NCBI GenBank assembly: GCA_963580285.1
Contig: OY757010.1
Location: 147,546,675-147,610,674, forward strand
Source: Lucinisca nassula
Lineage: Eukaryota; Mollusca; Bivalvia; Lucinida; Lucinidae
DNA: 64,000 nt
Reading direction: 5' to 3'
Shown here: positions 31,497 through 42,746 of the stretch, piece after piece
Layout: the number at the start of each line of letters is the position of its first letter
Position numbering within the stretch: the first letter of the stretch is position 1
Notes under the pieces: generated by a model
Seen by the model: the letters and a program-made list of their open reading frames with translations, nothing else
Told to the model about the DNA's origin: nothing
Databases searched by the model: none
Made by a program: the position numbers and the translations under genes

Positions 31497-31621
31497 GTAC
31501 TGGTTAACCGCTTACGTATAAGCTTGCTCAGGAAAAGTGTGGACAGGTAAACTGACCGGCTCAAAACTGACCTAAATAGTGTTGATTGGGCCGTTAAACT
31601 CCAATACAAACAAACAAACAA
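31497..31621 (+). mobile_element. SINE family D, 5'-truncated copy
   Basis: CTGGTTAACCGCTTACGTAT to the tail GGCCGTTAAACTCCAATACA plus a CAAA run. Confidence 0.75.
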
Positions 31622-32437
31622 AATCAATCACTGGCTCCAGCCTGCCAATTAACTTATCATGGTGGTTTTAATCGCCATTTCACAGTTAATGATTTCGACA
31701 ATTTCTGTCCTTTTTGACATATTTGCCGCCCATTCATAATGAATGAAAACATAAATGTAACAAAACTGAGACAAAATAAAATAAAGAAATCCGAGAAATA
31801 TAACCACTGTATCAAGTACATTATCCGCATGTTGTTTATTACTAGTAATTACAAAATTAATACAAAAAAACTTTACAGGTTTGATACGATTTCTGGTACA
31901 TATAATGTGGACTTAGCGATTTTCGCATCATGAACTGCAGTACTGAAAAACAGCTTATAAACGATTTTTAAGCTCTCGGGGAAGCAATTTATCATTTTTC
32001 AGTAGAAAAAAACTTTATATCATCGTAAACTTTGAACAACAGTCTAACAGTATATAACAGTGACTTAATTCCAAACAAATCATTTCTATTTAATATTGGC
32101 AACCAGACATGGAAATCTGAACGTTTTTTTAAAAAAATACATTGCCGTCTATGGAGCATATAGGCATGACATTAAATTGCAGATGGAAGCAATAAGAATT
32201 AATTATTCATCACTTTGAAATGCACCAAATAAAAACTGAATAATTTTCTTACATGAGGATAACAGTGACTTTTTTCTAGTGTTAAGGATAAATAAGATAC
32301 GAGGAGTTAATATTTTTTTCCTTCATAATTTTAATATAAAAAACCTTCAAAATATACAGGTAACTTTAACTGCCGATTTCCTACGGAAATCGATATTCAA
32401 CTCGGTAATTTTCGGCGAATGAAGGAAAAAGTTCAAC
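31622..32437. other. Unassigned AT-rich stretch
   Basis: No gene or recognised repeat; a 64-codon lysine/asparagine-rich frame at 31739-31933 looks like chance. Confidence 0.5.
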
Positions 32438-32505
32438 ATGGTCTCCAAAATGACCTTTACAGTGTTGACGGGGACGTTAAACCTCAAATCAAACAAACAA
32501 AACAA
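32438..32505 (+). mobile_element. SINE-like C tail, strongly 5'-truncated
   Basis: Only the last ~65 bp (TGACGGGGACGTTAAACCTC plus CAAA tail) is present, close to consensus. Confidence 0.85.
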
Positions 32506-32559
32506 ATCACCAGTATCAATGATATGAATTGCTAATTAAGACAAGATATACAAATCTAT

Positions 32560-32772
32560 AAATTTGATTTAAGGGGTAATTTACACTGTCGTATATTCTG
32601 AAGCAAAGAAATTCATTTCAGAACATATGTGGTGAAAACTAGCATTAAGACAGATAAACGAACATTCTGTCATACTGGGCGGATGTGTTCTAGTCCTGAC
32701 TACATGGGCTGTGTAGTTACCACCCCGATCAGCAGATGAAGTTCAACGGTTCGGAATGAAGGAAAAGCCGGT
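32560..32772 (+). repeat. Dispersed repeat G pieces
   Basis: GAAATTCATTTCAGAACATA matches 27544-27563. The segment with CCACCCCGATCAGCAGATGA (32720) recurs at 34877, on the far side of the gypsy remnant. Confidence 0.65.
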
Positions 32773-33091
32773 AAATACAATGTATAATTGTATTAATGAA
32801 CATTCGATTACTTCATATATGAAACGATACGTGTAGTGATAGCAATGGCGATGTGCGCAATGCAATGACACACTACACGGTGCGTAGCTCTAGGTGTAGC
32901 ACACTACCTTTCCGACGACAACATGAAACACACTACCTATCCAGCTACAAGAATAAACTTTTACAGGTGCAACAACCGCGATGGGAACCTGTGTCAGGTA
33001 AAGTATAGGTTAGGGTTAAACCGAGAACAGTTGGAATGAATAAATTAGACAGAGACATATAAAATGAGGCAATCCTTTATTACACCCTATG
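32771..33091 (-). repeat. LTR-like direct repeat, left copy
   Basis: Pairs with 35742-36024: AATACAATGTATAATTG at one end and AATCCTTTATTACACC near the other. Read on the minus strand, an intact copy begins TGTCATA and ends TTTACA, with an AATAAA near its start, as in LTRs. A partial third copy is at 35450-35545. No matching internal genes on the minus strand are visible. Confidence 0.5.
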
Positions 33092-33331
33092 ACATGTTTC
33101 CCTCCTTTCTGAAATGGCGTCCCGACATTTTGTACCTGCGAAGAAAATTTACCAACCGGGACAATGTTCTAAGCAGGATACAGTGACACTACTTACGGCT
33201 GAAAAACTAACATCTCAGTAAAAAATAATGACCATGCTACCAGTCACCGGTCTGTAATTTAGTACAAGTTAAAGTTATGCAGAGGTATCCAGTGAAGGGA
33301 ATGACTAAGAAGTTCTGTACAACAACAACAT

Positions 33332-33817
33332 GTGGTGTCAGATACCACAAACAAGGTAGACATAAACCTGGATGGCACTGTGTTGACTGAGGAACGGAAG
33401 AAAAAAGTCAAATCATTTCTTTCGAAATGGACTCATTTTATTTCTAAAGGCCCTACAGATCTAGGACGAACGACTCTCGTCGAACATGAGATTCACCTTG
33501 ATGACGAACGGCCATTCGAAGAGCCATACAGAGAGATCTCTCCAGCACTGGTGTAAGAAGTTCGTGAGCATCTTAAGGAAATGCCTGAAATAGGTGCTAT
33601 TCGCGAGTCCACGAGTCCTTTTAGCTCAAATATTGTGATTGTCAGAAAGAAGGATGGAGCGATTCGTTTCTGTATCGACTACAGAAAACTGAATCAGCGG
33701 ATCATCAAGGACGCATATCCCATTCCTCGCATAGATTTCACGCTTCATTCACTTGCCGGATCAAAGTATTTTCAACCTTGGATCTCAATAGCGGATATTG
33801 GCAAGTTGAGTGAGTGA
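33332..33817 (+). pseudogene. Gypsy reverse transcriptase, N-terminal part
   Basis: Two frames (33332-33556 and 33581-33817) separated by a stop at 33554-33556. Visible landmarks are EHEIHLDDERPFEEPYREIS, then IGAIRESTSPFSSNIVIVRK and RFCIDYRKLNQ, the standard start of a gypsy RT domain. A one-base loss near 33772 moves the segment that should lead to the first catalytic Asp out of frame. The nearby LNSGYW-type residues are encoded in another frame. Confidence 0.88.
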
Positions 33818-33970
33818 GTTTTAGTTTTACGTCCAACAAACAGCTACGGTCATACGGAGACGGGTCCTCGGTTTAAAGACTCATCCGAAAGTGAAGCAGC
33901 CCGGGATCGATCCTGCGATCCCTGGTTTACAAGGCGGGTAGCATAACCACTGCGCCACAGGGGCTTCTAT
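33811..33970 (-). mobile_element. SINE family F, copy 2, inside gypsy RT
   Basis: Inverted copy of 17703-17875 with tRNA-like head GCCCCTGTGGCGCAGTGGTT on the minus strand. GCAAGTTGAG at 33801-33810 and 33973-33982 is the target-site duplication. Removing the insert rejoins the RT sequence. Confidence 0.92.
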
Positions 33971-34440
33971 TTGCAAGTTGAGCTGAAAGAGGAAGATAAA
34001 CCGAAGACTGCCTTCCAGGTGGGATCTCTCGGCTTCTTTGAATGTTACCGGATGCCCTTCGGGTTATGTAATCCACCGGCTACGTTTCAAAGACTGATAT
34101 AATTATGCATGGGAGAGTTTAATCTCTGAGAACGTCTGATCTACCTATATGAAATCATCCTTTTTTCATCAACCTTCGAATGGCATCTGGACCTCTTACA
34201 GGCAGTGTTCAAGAATCTTGAACTGCACAACCTGAAACTGAAACCATCCAAGTTTGAGGTCTTCAAAGAACGAGTTACATACCTTGGATACGTGGTTTCA
34301 GCTGATGAAATCCTAGCGGATCCATCTAAGACAGAGGCAGTCAGCAAGTGCACAAAGGATGTGCGAAAGTTCTTGGGATTCACCGGTTACTATCACCGTT
34401 TCAAGGGTATGCGTCGATTGTTCGACCTTTGAACGATCTA
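33971..34440 (+). pseudogene. Gypsy reverse transcriptase, C-terminal part
   Basis: Resumes after the SINE with residues such as KEEDKPKTAFQVG, then YRMPFGLCNPPATFQRL near 34050. The catalytic box that normally has two Asp reads YLYE near 34145, so both are replaced. KLKPSKFEVFKERVTYLGYV (34235-34294) and RKFLGFTGYYHRF (34363-34401) follow, the connection to RNase H. Stops at 34099 and 34125 break the frame. Confidence 0.88.
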
Positions 34441-34554
34441 TTAATTGGTCACCCAACTAATGCTGGTGGCAAGAAGAGGAAATTAGAAAAGGCCACACCG
34501 TTCAAATAGGAACTTGAATAGCAGCAGAGTTTTGAAAATATCAGGGCTCGGCTC

Positions 34555-34755
34555 ATGAAACCACCTGTTCTTGACAATGCAGACTATCATCTTCCGTTCA
34601 CCCTTCATACGGATGCTTCAGACAACGGCCTTGGTACAGCTCTGTATCAGAAACAGGACGGCGTCATCAGAGTGATTGCTTTCGCCAGTCGTAGCCTGAA
34701 ACCATCTGAGAAGAATTATCCAGCACATAAGCAAGAATTCTTAGCTTTGAAGTGA
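34555..34755 (+). pseudogene. Gypsy RNase H fragment
   Basis: LHTDASDNGLGTALYQKQDG carries the TDAS motif with the first catalytic Asp of retroelement RNase H, followed by FASRSLKPSEKNYPAHKQE. A stop at 34753 cuts it. TDNNPTH near 34814 belongs to the end of the same domain. Confidence 0.88.
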
Positions 34756-34840
34756 ACTGTTAGTGAGAAGTTCCATGACTACCTGTGTGTTGCTCAATTC
34801 GGGGTAGTCACGGACAACAATCCCACACACTGACAACCAT

Positions 34841-34924
34841 TGTTCTAGTGCTGACTAATTGGGCTGCGTAGTAACCACCCCGATCAGCAGATGAAGTTTA
34901 CAGGGTTCGGAATGAAGGAAAAAA
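34841..34924 (+). repeat. Direct repeat flanking the gypsy remnant (right copy)
   Basis: GGGCTGCGTAGTAACCACCC to GTTCGGAATGAAGG matches 32700-32763. Confidence 0.75.
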
Positions 34925-35320
34925 ATAGAAGTGTAGGCAATGATCAGGAATCGAAACAATTAACCCACAGCTCCATTCAGAGACACCAAAGGGAAAGAAA
35001 GACAAACATGAAACAACAGACCTTAATGGAAACATCAATTGCGGGAAGTCAAACACAGTTACTTTCCCTCAAAATGGTCAATTCGCTATCCAAAACAAAT
35101 AGTATAAGCGATACAAACACTCAAAGATAAACCATAACAAAAATAAACCGAGACAGAAGAACCGCCTTGGAACGGTTAGTGAAACGAATTCCTCTGGGGG
35201 GGGGGGGGTTGGCTTAAATCGATTTTACTTGGCCACAATCCTCGCCCTTACTTCTGTCGCGAATTAGACAAATAATTAGTTCAGTCTGCATGAAGGCCTC
35301 CTAACTCATCAGGGCAACAT
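34925..35320 (-). repeat. Dispersed repeat G, inverted copy
   Basis: Reverse complement of parts of 27600-28003: AGTGTAGGCAATGATCAGGA, ACCGCCTTGGAACGGT, a G13 run at 35197, and GGCCTCCTAACTCATCAG. The 79-codon frame here is incidental. Confidence 0.7.
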
Positions 35321-35449
35321 CTCCGTAAACACAAAAAATCAAACAACAACAGAGATGAAACAACGGTGAAGACTCGACAGCAAGAAACCATTGAAATGCG
35401 GGTGCAAAAGAAAACCAACAGTTATACTCCGGTGTATTTACAAGCCTGT

Positions 35450-35545
35450 AAAAACAATGTATAATTGTATTTAATGAACATTCGATGACTTCATATATAA
35501 AACGATGCGTGTAGTGATAGCAATGATGACAGCAATGACGATATG
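35450..35545 (-). repeat. LTR-like repeat, partial copy
   Basis: AACAATGTATAATTGTATTT and ACGATGCGTGTAGTGATAGC match the other copies; the rest is absent. Confidence 0.6.
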
Positions 35546-35741
35546 CGTAATGCAATGACAGATGAAAACAACATAAATAAACAAATAGCATCAAAGAGTT
35601 ACTTGCCTTGCCATCGATACTTACAACATGCAAACAATTAACTGAACTTATGCCAATAAACCCCTGGAAGAAAGTATTCCTAGCATATTTTGACACAAGC
35701 AGGATCTATTTCAAATGCTAAAACAAAAGACGAAATGACTA

Positions 35742-36024
35742 ACGTGTAAATACAATGTATAATTGCATTTAATGAACACTCGCTGACTTCATATATAAAA
35801 CGATGCGTGTAGTGATTTGCGTAATGCAATGACACACTACACGGTGCGTAGCTCTAGGTGCAGCACACTACCTACCCGGCTGCAAGTATAAACTATTACA
35901 GATGCAGCAACCGCGATGGGACCCTGCGTCAGGTAAAGGACAGGGATAACACGGGAAAAGTTGGAATGAATAAATAAGACAGAGACATACTAAATCAGGC
36001 AATCCTTTATTAAACACTATGACA
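35742..36024 (-). repeat. LTR-like direct repeat, right copy
   Basis: Contains CTACACGGTGCGTAGCTCTA and GCAACCGCGATGGGA also found at 32875-32985; ends ...AACACTATGACA. About 280 bp against about 320 bp on the left. Confidence 0.55.
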
Positions 36025-36478
36025 GATGTGCAGGCTTATCTAGTCTTTGCTTGTCGCACAGATGTTTTGTAGGCGTTGGTGTGCGCTGGCTCAAGTTTGA
36101 CAAAAAACAGCGACAAAATAAAATAACAAAAATTTGGCAGTTATTATCTTTGAGCTTTTTATCTACCAGTTCTCAGTTTTCATAATTTGCATCTATTAAA
36201 CAGAAGCTCAGTTTTTCATATGATGAATTTTCCATCAATTTACGGAAATGCGTGAAGCAGTATGTTTTATACCACTACATGGAATGCTGAAGCGACGGAT
36301 GTGAAAAATAAACAAACTTGCACTAAGCTGACAATGCAAACTTGGCATTTTAACCCATTGTTTACTAGTGACCTCTTCCATTGCTATATGTTGGAAAGTC
36401 CATTTGTTGTATAAGGGGTGGTAGGACTATTTATTTTTTTTTTTCGTTTTTATTCTACTTTTGATGGCGAATCCTGTC
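36025..36478. other. Unassigned stretch
   Basis: Nothing recognised. Confidence 0.5.
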
Positions 36479-36548
36479 AGCAAACAGTGCAGATCATGAT
36501 CAGACGCCGCGTTCTGCGGCGTCTGATCTGGGCCTGCTCAGTTTGCAC
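36479..36548. repeat. Family K hairpin 3
   Basis: Strong stem GATCAGACGCCGC-GTTCT-GCGGCGTCTGATC with AGCAAACAGTG outside. Confidence 0.85.
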
Positions 36549-36643
36549 ATCTTTAGGGGTTTCAAGCCAGCAGTGTGTTAATTTTGTTTAGTCGTGCTCA
36601 CGTATATGAATTTCAAATTAAAATATATGCAGTATTCCATATA

Positions 36644-36981
36644 CAGACGAACTTCAATGGCTCAAACACCTTTGGAACCACAAAATTCTATTCGGGACAG
36701 GGTAGTTTGAGCCACTGAGGGCTACTATCAGGAGGCATAAAGAAGCTAATTTTGAGACTTCTTTCCGGTGTTCTATAATATAAATGTTTGCTGTGTGGAC
36801 TCATTAGACTCTCCTCGTTTAGGCGATTCTAATGAGTACACACAGCATACATTTGTAAGCTAAAAAACGAAAATATCCTAAATTTTCCCCTCATTATTTA
36901 TATGTAGATAAATCCCCAGGCACTGATCGACTCAGCCATGGTAAACAAGCCATCGGTGTTCGTGCCATCGAAGTTCTACTG
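36644..36981. mobile_element. MITE family I, copy 2
   Basis: TA-flanked; CAGACGAACTTCAATGGCTC and CCATCGAAGTTCTACTG; core GACTCTCCTCGTTTAGGCGATT. Confidence 0.87.
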
Positions 36982-36983
36982 TA

Positions 36984-37516
36984 TGCATTATTCCATATCA
37001 GAGAAATGTTATACAGAGCGGAATTAACACACAGTTTTCAACACAAACTAGATCTTATTTTTATGGATGTCAGAATCCCATTGTCATCATATAACGTTGC
37101 ATTGGTTTGTATTTAGTTTTATGGAGCTCACAGCGCTTGGTGCTTTGAGCAAAATAGCACACCTTTTAGGCAACAAACGAATACGTCCAGTGGAATGGGA
37201 ATAACTATAGATAACTTTGTTCTTGCTAAACTTACGATTCCAATGTCAGTTGTGACAAAACCGCCCCAAAGTTCCATATAAGCATTATATAAAGTCTTCA
37301 AAAGCGACCGGTAAAACCAACAGAATGCTGTTTACAATGGTGCCAGTTTCTGGTGTCATGTGATTTCAAAAATCAAAATCCATATGTCCAAACAATACGT
37401 GAATTTCAGGATTTTTTTCAACATGGGTTATTTTTTTAACATGGTTTCTGGGTTTATTCAGGAATACCTTCAAACAGCTATATTCATTGGATTGTGTGCC
37501 AGAATTATAATTTTTA
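36984..37516. other. Unassigned stretch
   Basis: A 60-codon frame at 37360-37542 has no recognisable feature. Confidence 0.45.
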
Positions 37517-37810
37517 TCATGGAGCTGCAGATGATTGATTGATTGTTTTGGGTCAGACCTTGTTGGTCAGTTTTTGCCTTTCAAAGAAAGGGAGAAATAA
37601 AGAGAAAGAAAAAATAGTAGGGGGGCATGAAAGAGATGGGACGAGAGAGAAACAGGAAAATGAAGGCGAGTTTAGAAACAGAAGAAATAACAACAATCCT
37701 CCTCTACCCTTACCTGCTGCAAGGAGAGCATGTCTTGACCAACTGTAAGCCAATATCGGTTGGACGCCCTGATGGCGCAAGTTACACGTCACCTTTGCCT
37801 CATCCAACCA
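37517..37810 (-). mobile_element. SINE-like family Q, copy 1
   Basis: Matches 51095-51320 (inverted): GAAAGGGAGAAA, GGACAGGAAAATGA-like and CTTACCTGCTGCAAG. The tail end is GTTTTGGGTCAGACC here and TGGGTTTAACGACACGTCAA in copy 2, the latter like the C/D/E tails. The strand is set by the tail. Confidence 0.6.
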
Positions 37811-38652
37811 CGCTCGAGCTACAGACGACTTTGGCGCAAATAATTTAAAACAGTGGGATCAACCGTATCTACTGCCAATATATACACACAAACAGATGTT
37901 TCCATCTTTCAGTTTGTAAATGAATACTGCAGGTTTTATTTTTGTGCACCAGAGTGCACCCATAATGCGACAAAAATTAACAGGAAAACCATGGCATGTT
38001 GGAGCTAGCATATAACGCTGCGCCCCTTTATTTTATATTGCGCATCCATAAAACATTCTCTTACAACATCAGATTTTCTATTATAATGAATTTTCCGGCT
38101 CAGATAACTTAATAAAGAACGCAGAACGTATATCTAACACCAGTAGCGTATTAAAGAGGATTGCATTTGCGATTGTATCGACAAGAATTGCTATTAGAAA
38201 CTGTGCATTACACAGAGCGAATACTGTTTATGTGGCTTAAGGCTAGATATATTGTTTTTGGTGTATCTTATAACAAAGATATCAGCTTGTGAAAAGCTAA
38301 CATTCGTGTATCCTGAATGCACCAAATAGACGCACAAAGCACCAAATAGACACACATAGTTCAAGTTGGCCTACATTCATTGAATTTAAGGTCGCAATCT
38401 GTCTGAATCTGTATGAGGGTACAGTGGAAGATGAAGAATATATCAAATCATATTAAACTGCTGTAAGCAAGAAATTTATATTTTTCTTTTATAAACAAAA
38501 GATGTGTACAACTATACGAGGAGTAGAAGTCATACTCAAACAACGGCAATCTCAGTCCAAACCATGCAGTTCATGTCTTGTTTGAACACTTGTACTTAAC
38601 AGCGGACCATAAAGGACGCATATCCAATTCCTTCCATATCCCATTCTTTCCG
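37811..38652. other. Unassigned stretch
   Basis: No gene. GCACCAAATAGACACACA-type short duplication at 38317-38360. Confidence 0.5.
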
Positions 38653-38959
38653 TGTTAGAAGAAATCACGCCTATACAAATACATCGCCACCTTTATCGCC
38701 GAAAAAATGAAAATTTTAAGATAAAAAAATTGTGATATTTTTCTTATTTCTGCTCAAAATATAGATTGTGGGCACTCGTTAGAACCGCCTTTGTGGGCAC
38801 TCGTTAGAACCGCCTCGATGAGGCGGTTCAAACGAGTGCCCACAATCTATATTTTGAGCAGAAATAAGAAAAATAAAGTTTACCCCTGTAAAACCCAGTT
38901 TTTCTATATAAAAGTGGGGTTGGAGGGGGTCAAAATTATACAGTCATGTTTTCGTAATG
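38653..38959. mobile_element. MITE family A, copy 10
   Basis: Left half of the core hairpin is present twice (GTGGGCACTCGTTAGAACCG at 38768 and 38792) before one right half. Confidence 0.9.
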
Positions 38960-39238
38960 AATTATCGACTTAAACACATGCATTTATATCCTATTCTAAC
39001 GTTTCCGATGCGAGAAAACGACTTAGCACCGTCTAACGTCAAGGAAATCGACTAGTGACGTAATAAATTGGGAGTTTATCACGTTCTTTCGAGCTATTGT
39101 TTGTTGCAGAATAAAACACAGTTAATTCCCATTGCCTATATAGGCGCGCTGTGTTAAAAATACTCAGTGAAAACTAAGATTACTAAAGAAGATAATCAAA
39201 GCAATAACAGCACTGATGTTATCGTAATGCACTCTTCG
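38960..39238. other. Unassigned stretch
   Basis: Nothing recognised. Confidence 0.4.
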
Positions 39239-39240
39239 TA

Positions 39241-39555
39241 CAGAGGACCCGCGTTATAACGACGTTCGTTATAACGGCAAAACTCGTTATAACGACAATT
39301 TCAATGGAATAGATTCTCAGCTCAAGGTTTAGCCTCAATTCCGAGCGGCTTGGGCCTCCCTCGGGTGGGAAATACCCAAGTCGAATCCATAGTCATGAAA
39401 GATTCTTGTAATTTAATACTCCAAGAAACATATGTTATAATCATTTGTTAGAATCGCCTTATCATAATCCTGACTGGGATTCTTTATAACGGCACAGTCA
39501 TAATAACGCAATAATAATAGGATACAAATACTGTCGTTATAACGCGGGTCCTCTG
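39241..39555. mobile_element. MITE family H, copy 2 (core deleted)
   Basis: TA-flanked with both TIRs. Only the left core arm (TTAGAATCGCCTTATC) survives; the right arm and part of the right side are missing. Confidence 0.85.
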
Positions 39556-39702
39556 TATTTCAGTTTAAACAACTCAGTTTCGCAAATAGAAGTTTTAGTA
39601 AAAATCGTTTTTAGAATGCAAAATAGTTAAGGTTTTGCAAAGGTTTCTGTATCAGTTTACAGGGATGAAAGATTCAGTGTATATAATGTTTTTTTTTTTC
39701 TG

Positions 39703-39746
<44 letters not shown>

Positions 39747-40011
39747 TTGTTTACAATTTATAATCATAGTAATTTTTAGCACTTAACGCAAAGCCGCCTG
39801 ACTCATTATCTATTTTTTTTTTTTCTTTTCATGGGCGATTTCTGTAATGGATACTGTCCGTCGAGGAATAGTAGACAATGACGTCACCACATGTTTTTTT
39901 TTTTTTTTTTTTTTTTTTTGTTGTTGTGAACAGAGCAAAGCTTATTGGTCTAACTGTAAAATAACTTAAGAAGTCAGTTGCTTCACTGCGATCTATTTGT
40001 CGGCGAGCGGT
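39556..40011. other. Unassigned stretch with TTA and T homopolymer runs
   Basis: Contains (TTA)n at about 39711-39743 and a T-run at 39895-39919. Confidence 0.55.
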
Positions 40012-40310
40012 ATAGTTTATCAACGACCTTTGAGAGTTCAATGTTCAAGCGTGACAAGCCTATTCTACGTTTTTGGGGAAGCAGGCTTCGGATTTAGAAA
40101 TTGTAAATAAGTTTTTTGATAACGCCATTATGTAGAAGTCGTGGCCATGTGGTTACTAGGATTCACGACGAATCTCAGTAAAATTATATCGCCCAATGTA
40201 AGATCCCAACACAAGGCGACTTACCTAAAACACGGACTAGTCCAAAATTAAAAGTGCAGAAACGTCTTACTACGTTTCGAAAGGCTTTTTAGGCTAAAAG
40301 TTGAGAAATA
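40012..40310 (+). repeat. Element O, single arm
   Basis: GTATAGTTTATCAACGACCT to CGTTTCGAAAGGC matches the arms of the inverted pair at 53595-54395. Here it is alone. Confidence 0.75.
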
Positions 40311-40759
40311 AGAAAATAACCCCAAAATCATTCCCGGTTTTCCTTCTTATCTTATTCAATAAAGAAATGCAAATCACATTCTGTTAAGCTTTGAACGTTC
40401 AAGAATGTATAGAAAGGCCAGCGGCAGTCTGTCTCAACTATAACATGCATATTATTTCAAGCGAGGCCAGACGCTTTTCTGTACCATTCGTAGACGTGTG
40501 TTAGTGACTGTTTTGCTCATATTGCAAATCCTAAATATCATTGACAGTTTCAGGCACGATTTCTTAATTTGGTATCACCGTCCTTTATTTTGTTTTCGAG
40601 CTTTAGACAGAATTCATGCATAATTGTTTCATTATAGCGTGGGTTATATTTTCTGGTCTTTCAGGATCATTTACTCCATTGCGGAATTTTGAAAAGAGTT
40701 GCTGATGGGGCCTAATTGGCCGACACAAGCTAGTAACTTCATTACACGGACATGATAGA
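40311..40759. other. Unassigned stretch
   Basis: Nothing recognised. Confidence 0.4.
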
Positions 40760-40905
40760 CAGCACGAAAATACGCCTTTACAATTTTGACGCCTTTAATT
40801 TCCATTTTATACAGTGAAACTGGGATTTACAGGGATATGCATGATGTTTTCTTTTTTTCAGCTCAAAACATATATTTTGAGTATTCGTTAGAACCGCACC
40901 ATAAT
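40760..40905. mobile_element. MITE family A, copy 11 (left half)
   Basis: CACGAAAATACGCCTTTACA to TATTCGTTAGAACCGCACC; broken in the middle of the core. Confidence 0.75.
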
Positions 40906-41809
40906 CTGGTATTTTTGCTGAAAAATTGTGAGTAGCTCATTGTTTCAGCAAAAATACTACTATATTTGCACTATATCTGCCATATTTAATGATCAAGGCT
41001 TTAAAAATATGTTAGCTAACGAGGTCGTTAGTTTTGAACAGCTAGTTCCGGATGTTTCTCATCAATGTTCGCACATGTAAATATCTCAAGATACCTTTTT
41101 ACTTCCAATTGACTGTCCCATGATATGATGTCATGTTGAAATCACCTGACCCGGAAAATGACTTACTGAACGGCGGCTTTATCTGGAGTGAATAAATAAA
41201 GCCATATTATTGCTGCAGGATGCAATCTCTTAATAGCTTGCTGTCTGGTTCAACAATGGGAGTTTGGCTATAAAAGATTTGAAGTGTTTACGTATCTCAG
41301 AATGTATCTATATTACACAATAATACTTATACATAAAGTCATATTGGGTTGATGGATTGTTTTATGGTTCTTGCCCTACAATACCAAAATGATAACCTCT
41401 TTATTGCTTTGCAAAATAGTGAAGGATATAAGAGAAATAAAACCTGTATGCGTGTATTTTTTTTTTTTGCGAGTCAGATAAGCAACTGAGAGGATGGATG
41501 AGGAAGCTAGCGAGTGCGTACGTGCGTAAAATCCTTTCACAGTTAGCAATAGCTTCATTCAGGTTTTCAGAGTGAAACAAGTAGCCCTAAAAGAGGTAAC
41601 ATCACCATCAAAATGAATTCAAAGCGTCCCCCACCCCTCTCCACACCCCAAAAACAGAGCGCCATTCAACAGTGAAGACAGATCAGACGCCACAACAAGT
41701 GGCGTTTGATCAGGTTCTTTACTGGTTGTTTTCAGTACAGGGATATTTTTAAATCTTACTTTGCAAAAAAAAGAACAGAAATGGAAATGTGGAAATGGAC
41801 CTGTCCATC
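40906..41809. other. Unassigned stretch with a K scrap
   Basis: GATCAGACGCCACAACAAGT at 41671-41720 is a partial family K hairpin. No gene seen. Confidence 0.45.
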
Positions 41810-41930
41810 CATTACGATAACATGCCTATTCAAATATATTGAACATTTTACCACAAAAGCAAAAAAAAAAAAAACTTTTACGGTAAAAATATTTCTTCTC
41901 AACACATACATTATGGCTACTCGTTAGACC
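41810..41930. mobile_element. MITE family A, copy 12 (one side)
   Basis: CATTACGATAACATGCCTAT to CTACTCGTTAGACC; a complete family B element starts within about 8 bp. Confidence 0.75.
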
Positions 41931-41937
41931 AAGGTCG

Positions 41938-42217
41938 CAACACGTGAACAAAGCTGTGAAATGAACAACCCCTAAACCCCACTTTATATAGAGAAAACTG
42001 GGGTTTATGGGGGTATACATTATTTTGCTTATTTCTGCTCCAAGATATAGGTTGTGGGTACTTGTTAGGACTGCCTCAATGAGGCGGTTCTAACGAGCAC
42101 CCACAACCTATGTTTGCAGTAACAATAAGTAAAATATCACAGATTTTCACCAGAAAAGTAGCCATTTTAGGGATGGGAAAAAATGCACTTTGTCGCAGGG
42201 GTGTGTTGTCGCAATAG
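41938..42217. mobile_element. MITE family B, copy 5
   Basis: CACGTGAACAAAGCTGTGAA to GTGTGTTGTCGCAAT; long stem with core GACTGCCTCAATGAGGCGGTT. Confidence 0.9.
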
Positions 42218-42448
42218 ATTTTATGGTGATCTGATTATAATTTCAACATAACATAATGGCAGTTACTCTGGCAACAATTCTGTAAAAGTCCAAAGAATAT
42301 TTCTGAAAATTGAAAGCAGAGCTGGCATAGGCGAGTATACAGCATACCATTGTGGTTAGTGTATATAGTAAAGTAAGCAAACTTGTATTCAGTTTCCTGA
42401 AAAGGCAAATGCGTTTACATTAAACTCACACGAACTGAGCAAACACAT

Positions 42449-42746
42449 GTTTGTTTATTTGTTTTAGTTTAACGGTAAAATCATCACTATTTAGGTCATA
42501 TCGAGCGGGTCAGCTTACCTAACCACACTTTCCTGAGCAGGCATATGTTAGCCATTACAGTGCAAACTATTTGCCAGAAACTGACAACTACCCTTCTTGA
42601 ATCAGCTGAAGGCGACAGAGAGTAGCCGTAGAAAAAGTTTCAGGCTCAATCGGCACGAAAGAATGTTGCAAACTTGGCAGGTATCGAACCCAGACCACCA
42701 GATCACCTGTAAGACGTGTATCCTACTGAACTACAGAGACCGGCGT
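42449..42746 (-). mobile_element. SINE family D, copy (tRNA-derived head)
   Basis: On the minus strand the head carries CGGTCTCTGTAGTTCAGTAG (box A region) and GGGTTCGATACC (box B). The tail TTTTAGTTTAACGG with TTTG repeats is at the left. It is diverged from the copy at 57241. Confidence 0.85.

Larger units (their letters stand above)
33296..34840 (+). mobile_element. Ty3/gypsy-type pol remnant
   Basis: Decayed reverse transcriptase and RNase H of a Ty3/gypsy LTR retroelement. It is broken by stops, frameshifts and an inserted SINE F at 33811-33970. No gag, protease or integrase is recognisable, and no LTRs clearly belong to it. Breaks on both sides are against dispersed repeats. Confidence 0.88.

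Noticed and set aside
35301..35696. 131-codon minus frame rich in His/Cys/Tyr
   Set aside because: It lies over repeat G and LTR-like sequence, with no known motif; probably a chance opening in AT/GATG-rich DNA.
36025..36480. Possible long UTR or non-coding RNA
   Set aside because: No promoter, splice or polyadenylation evidence beyond chance motifs.
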